From positions 16,881 to 80,880 of the forward strand of contig DHMN01000028.1 of NCBI GenBank assembly GCA_002405805.1: 64,000 nucleotides of DNA. The letters are read 5' to 3'. Of this stretch, positions 60,602 to 64,000 are shown in pieces (the stretch's first letter is position 1; each line of letters starts with the position of its first letter). Both the position numbers and the translations under genes were made by a program. The notes beneath the pieces are model-generated. The model searched no databases. It was not told where the DNA came from and saw nothing but the letters and a program-made list of their open reading frames with translations. This DNA is from Cyanobacteria bacterium UBA4641. Lineage in GTDB: Bacteria > Cyanobacteriota > Vampirovibrionia > Gastranaerophilales > Gastranaerophilaceae.

Positions 60602-61259
60602 AATTAATGAAATATTTTCTTCAATCCAAGGAGAAGGACCTGTTGTTGGGTATAAACAGCTATTTATACGATTTTGCGGATGTAATTTAAAATGTAATTA
60701 CTGCGATACGGAATTTATGCAAGGGGAAAGCTACACCCCACAATCGTTGGCAGAAAAGATAAAACAAGATTACAACCTAAAAACATTCCATTCAATTTCG
60801 CTAACAGGTGGAGAACCTTTGTTATCTGTCAAATTTTTGAAAGAATTTTTACCTCTTATCAAATGCGAAACGAAAATCTATCTTGAAACAAATGCAACTT
60901 TGTCTGACAATTTAGAAAAAATTAGGAATTATATTGATATAATTTCAGCAGATATCAAGTTGGAATCATCTACAGGCAAAGATACCCTAAAACTACATGA
61001 TGAATTTTTTGAACATTGCAAAGGGATAGAAACCTTTGCCAAAATTGTTTTTGACAGCACAATAACCCAAGATGAAATAACCACCTGCGCTCAAATGGGC
61101 AAAAAGCACTCAATTGGCTTAGTTTTACAACCAAAAATGATTGGGGATAAAATGAGCGTGGATTCAGATTTTTGCAATGAAATCTTGGATAAGTTTACAT
61201 TAATTTATCCAAATGTCCGCTTAATTCCCCAAGTACATAAATTTTTGAATGTGAGATAA
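60591..61259 (+). CDS. queE: 7-carboxy-7-deazaguanine synthase
   Basis: Radical SAM enzyme of 222 residues in queuosine or deazaguanine biosynthesis. SIQGEGPVVGYKQLFIRF is followed by the Cys motif C31-x3-C35-x2-C38 (CNLKCNYC) for 4Fe-4S. SLTGGEPLL and the C-terminal LVLQPK are typical. Start is the ATG inside the dnaJ stop region. No other que gene is in the window. Confidence 0.93.
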   Translation: METKINEIFSSIQGEGPVVGYKQLFIRFCGCNLKCNYCDTEFMQGESYTPQSLAEKIKQDYNLKTFHSISLTGGEPLLSVKFLKEFLPLIKCETKIYLETNATLSDNLEKIRNYIDIISADIKLESSTGKDTLKLHDEFFEHCKGIETFAKIVFDSTITQDEITTCAQMGKKHSIGLVLQPKMIGDKMSVDSDFCNEILDKFTLIYPNVRLIPQVHKFLNVR

Positions 61260-61401
61260 GGGATTGAAACGTCATTCCGAACTGCGTATTTTGACAAGTT
61301 TAGAATAACATAGTTTACACTACGAATCCTCCACCCATCATTGCAAAAGGGTGGGGTTTATTGTAATATGTAAGGTATAAGACAGATAGAAAGGTTTAAT
61401 T

Positions 61402-61968
61402 ATGGCAATAAGAAAAGTTTTACACTACGGCGAACCATCATTGAGAGAGGTTTCAAAAGAAGTACACAAAGTATCTAAAAAGATTTCAGATTTGGTGAGA
61501 GACCTTTTAGATACAATGTACGCGCAAAACGGTGTAGGGCTTGCAGCTCCGCAAATCGGCGAAAATGTGAGAGTGTTTGTAGTCGACTGTTCAACTAACA
61601 ACGAACCACTTAACCCTATCGTTTTCATCAACCCTAAAATTATCAAAAAAAGCGGAGCAATCAAGAGTAACGAAGGTTGCTTGAGTTTTCCTGAGGCTTA
61701 TACAGATGTTCGCAGATACAAAAATATTATGGTAAAAGCTCTTAATGAACACGGAAAACCTTTTGTTATGGAAGCTAAAGACGGAACACTTTTGGCTCGT
61801 GCAATTCAACACGAAAACGACCATTTGGATGGAATTTTGTTTATCGACCACTGCATCAACAGATTTGAGACAGAAAACATCTTGAAAAAGCATAATTTGC
61901 CTGATTTAGACCCAACTAAACTTGTTGAAGAAAAAGAACTAGAGGATGAATTGTCAAAAAATGATTAA
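61402..61968 (+). CDS. def: Peptide deformylase
   Basis: Removes the N-formyl group from nascent proteins, 188 residues. The three motifs are complete: GVGLAAPQIG (44-53), EGCLSFPE (91-98) with the metal Cys93, and QHENDHLDG (136-144) with two metal His. RBS GAAAGG. Overlaps fmt by eight bases; the pair def-fmt is a common arrangement because both handle the formyl cycle. Confidence 0.97.
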   Translation: MAIRKVLHYGEPSLREVSKEVHKVSKKISDLVRDLLDTMYAQNGVGLAAPQIGENVRVFVVDCSTNNEPLNPIVFINPKIIKKSGAIKSNEGCLSFPEAYTDVRRYKNIMVKALNEHGKPFVMEAKDGTLLARAIQHENDHLDGILFIDHCINRFETENILKKHNLPDLDPTKLVEEKELEDELSKND

Positions 61969-62872
61969 GGTTATATTTTTCGGAACCCCTGATATTGGTT
62001 TAAAATCTTTGGAATATTTATATAATTCAGACAAATTCAATGTTTGCGCTGTTGTAACTCAACCTGACAAACCGGCAGGTCGCGGACATAAATTGCAAAT
62101 GTCTCCAATCAAAAAATTTGCAGTTGAGCACGATATTCCTGTATTTCAGCCAAAATCAATAAGAAAAGAACCTGAAGTTCAAGAGTCGTTGAAAAAATTT
62201 GAACCTGACTTTTTTGTGACATTCGCTTTTGGACAAATTTTGTCTCAAGACGTTTTGGATATCCCCAAATTCCAAACAATAAATCTTCATGCCTCACTAT
62301 TGCCAAGATATAGAGGAGCAAACCCAATCCAGCGCGCAATCATTAATGGCGACAAGGAAACAGGGATTTGCACGATGATTACAGAATTAGGACTTGACTG
62401 TGGAGATGTTTGCCAAAAATTAGTCATTCCGATTTCTGAAACAATGAATTGTGAAGAACTTTGGAACGAAATCGGTCAAAAATCACCACAAATGATAGAT
62501 GAAACTTTGACTGGGCTGTATGAAGGTAAATTGACACCTCAAAAGCAATGCGAAGACGGAGTTTGTATGGCAAACAAACTCACAAAAGAAGAATGTTTAA
62601 TTGATTGGTCAAAATCAAACATTGAGATTCATAACTTGGTACGCGGAATTTGCCGTTGTCCTAGTGCTTATTTTATTTTCAACGACAAAATAATCAAAGT
62701 TATTGAAACCAAACCTATTGAAGGCAGTGGAAAAGTCGGAGAAATTGTTGCTCATACAAAAGAAGGTGTTGACATGGGCTGTAGGAAAGGACTTTTGCGC
62801 TTGATAAAGGTTAAACCTGAAGGCAAAGGCGAAATGCTTGCCAAAGATTGGTATAACGGAGTAAAAAAATAA
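61961..62872 (+). CDS. fmt: Methionyl-tRNA formyltransferase
   Basis: Transfers formyl to initiator Met-tRNA, 303 residues. KVIFFGTPDIG at the start, then NLHASLLPRYRGANPIQRAI (formyl-THF and catalytic region), LGLDCGDV and a C-terminal OB-like domain. ATG at 61961 overlaps the def stop; an ATG at 61946 is in frame but lies deeper in def. Coupled to aroH downstream by TAATG. Confidence 0.96.
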   Translation: MIKVIFFGTPDIGLKSLEYLYNSDKFNVCAVVTQPDKPAGRGHKLQMSPIKKFAVEHDIPVFQPKSIRKEPEVQESLKKFEPDFFVTFAFGQILSQDVLDIPKFQTINLHASLLPRYRGANPIQRAIINGDKETGICTMITELGLDCGDVCQKLVIPISETMNCEELWNEIGQKSPQMIDETLTGLYEGKLTPQKQCEDGVCMANKLTKEECLIDWSKSNIEIHNLVRGICRCPSAYFIFNDKIIKVIETKPIEGSGKVGEIVAHTKEGVDMGCRKGLLRLIKVKPEGKGEMLAKDWYNGVKK

Positions 62873-63225
62873 TGGCAACAAAGGGAATCCGAGGGGCTAT
62901 CACGGTCGAATCGAACACAAAAGAGGCTTTGGAAGAGGCCACTCTTGATTTGTTATCTGAAATGTTTGAAAAAAATGGTTTACAAGGAACAAGCAAAATT
63001 TCACATGTAATTTTTACGACAACAAAAGATTTGGATGTGGCTTTTCCTGCGACTTTTCCGAGATTGGCTTTTGGCTGGGATGATGTTGCAATGATGTGCT
63101 TTCATGAGCTTGATGTTCCAAATTCATTGAAAATGTGTTTGAGAATTTTGGTCGTTGTTAATTGTGATGAAAATTTCAAGCCTGAATTTGTGTATCTAAA
63201 AGGCGCAAAGGCTTTGAGGAAATAA
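62872..63225 (+). CDS. aroH: Chorismate mutase, AroH type
   Basis: Converts chorismate to prephenate for Phe/Tyr, 117 residues, the monofunctional trimeric B. subtilis type. RGAITVESNTKEALEEAT at the start, then ISHVIFTTTKDLDVAFPA and MCFHELDVPNSL, which are family hallmarks. Starts within the fmt stop. It ends the def-fmt-aroH operon. Confidence 0.93.
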   Translation: MATKGIRGAITVESNTKEALEEATLDLLSEMFEKNGLQGTSKISHVIFTTTKDLDVAFPATFPRLAFGWDDVAMMCFHELDVPNSLKMCLRILVVVNCDENFKPEFVYLKGAKALRK

Positions 63226-63462
63226 AGGAGAGTCACCCTGAATTGACTAGAATAACTTAACTGTCATTCCGAATTGTGGATTTTGGCAAATGTGCCGTGT
63301 AAACGAAGTGAGCCCAGCACGTCTTGGCGAGAGCTACATTGAGTTTTGTGAGCAGAGTACCATGGTGTAATTTATATAAAAAATTTAAGCAAAAAATGAA
63401 CTTTTTATTTTTCAAATCGTTATATAAATGTAGACAATAAATAAAATAAAAGGAGGTTCATT
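63226..63462. repeat. Intergenic region with hairpin fragments
   Basis: GTCACCCTGAATTGACTAGA and GTCATTCCGAATTGTGGATT (63233-63283) are partial family members with broken partners. The word GTGCCGTGTAAACGAAGTGAG follows, as begins again at 63990. AAAAGGAGG at 63450 is the RBS of the next gene. No gene seen. Confidence 0.5.
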
Positions 63463-63702
63463 ATGAAAAAGATTATAGCAACAGCATTATGTTTAACAAT
63501 TTCAGCACCTTGTTTTGCTATGGGTAGATATGACAGACACTACCCAAAACACAACAACAGACCTCCGCGTCCGGCGTATGAACAAAGATACGATTACAAC
63601 AATCATTACAGACCATGCAAAACATCTCAAAGAACAAAAACTATCGCAGCAGTAGCAGGTGTTGCAGGGGTTGCAATGATTATCTCAGCTTTGGTTGATT
63701 AA
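63463..63702 (+). CDS. Small secreted Tyr/Arg/Asn-rich protein
   Basis: Encodes 79 residues. Signal peptide (KKIIATALCLTISAPCFA, cut near 19), a basic aromatic region (RYDRHYPKHNNRPPRP), and a hydrophobic C-terminal helix (TIAAVAGVAGVAMIISALV) that may anchor it. RBS AGGAGG. Terminator follows. A small envelope protein of unknown role. Confidence 0.75.
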   Translation: MKKIIATALCLTISAPCFAMGRYDRHYPKHNNRPPRPAYEQRYDYNNHYRPCKTSQRTKTIAAVAGVAGVAMIISALVD

Positions 63703-63755
63703 CTACTTCACCTTAGAAAATATATCCATACTAAATTTATTACCCCAATTTCCAA

Positions 63756-63780
63756 AGAACCTTCGTTAGAGGGTTCTTTT
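63756..63780 (+). terminator. Rho-independent terminator
   Basis: AGAACC (63756-63761) and GGTTCT (63772-63777) pair, followed by TTT and T-rich sequence. Confidence 0.8.
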
Positions 63781-63801
63781 ATTTTGTAGTGATATCCTGC
63801 A

Positions 63802-63943
63802 ATGCTGAACTGACTAGAATATAAGTTGAACTAATGCAAAACGTAATATTCTGTCCCTACTCGGAGTTTCAGGGTCTCAAAATATTACAAGTTTTGCACT
63901 TGACTAATTTGTTTAATTTGAGATACTGAAACAAGTTCAGCAT
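63802..63943. repeat. Composite hairpin repeat, type I (degraded arms)
   Basis: It has the order of 1197-1338 with the nested AGAATAT/ATATTCT stem, and the same centre in the opposite sense. The outer arms are mixed: ATGCTGAA with TTCAGGGT, and ATACTGAA with TTCAGCAT. Their pairing is therefore broken, unlike other copies. Confidence 0.75.
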
Positions 63944-64000
63944 GACTAAAACAACTTAACTGTCATTCCGAATTGCGGATTTTGGCAAGTGCGCCGTGTG

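Overview
The window reads as chromosomal DNA of an AT-rich, non-photosynthetic relative of the Cyanobacteria, most likely a gut Melainabacterium (Gastranaerophilales). This is inferred from four type IV pilin-like proteins with the GFTLAE-type signal, an SLH-domain envelope protein, EF-hand proteins, and short N-terminal F-x-G motifs on unrelated proteins. No 16S gene is present to confirm it.

Layout. 0-6.6 kb: the end of a LuxR regulator, an HTH remnant, an orphan sugar-ABC permease, a nan-type amino-sugar cluster (nanE, ROK kinase, UbiA prenyltransferase, two small unknown genes), an M16 peptidase and a type-4 uracil-DNA glycosylase. 6.6-18.5 kb: CopG regulator, first pilin/HTH pair, tandem amino-acid permeases, glyQ, several hypotheticals, and a PpiC-aminopeptidase-rRNA methylase operon. 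18.5-30 kb: a candidate ncRNA, tRNA-Gly(TCC) with a duplicated 3' end, second and third pilin/HTH pairs, rmuC, glutamate synthase small subunit, secreted proteins, a kinase-like protein and mnmE. 30-44.8 kb: EF-hand protein, tsaC, an atypical glycosyltransferase, a serpin-like secreted protein, a candidate small RNA, an SLH protein, the fourth pilin/HTH pair, cinA and radA. 44.9-53.8 kb: a 2420-residue multidomain effector-like protein (EF-hand-like, LysM-like, hydrophobic, HD-hydrolase, kinase-like and C-terminal ADP-ribosyltransferase-like regions), two small paralogous proteins, and a convergent ADP-ribosylglycohydrolase. 53.9-64 kb: dciA-like, nrnA, yihY, cysK, a degenerate ATP-grasp protein, a dnaJ-like gene with queE, and def-fmt-aroH.

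Four cross-cutting patterns stand out. (1) All four pilin-like genes are divergently paired with a small HTH gene, with repeats in the shared intergenic region. (2) The ADP-ribosyltransferase-like giant lies next to an ADP-ribosylglycohydrolase. (3) At least five genes have TATAAT exactly six bases before ATG, which predicts leaderless mRNAs. (4) Intergenic spaces are filled with composite hairpin repeats whose stems vary in a compensatory way.
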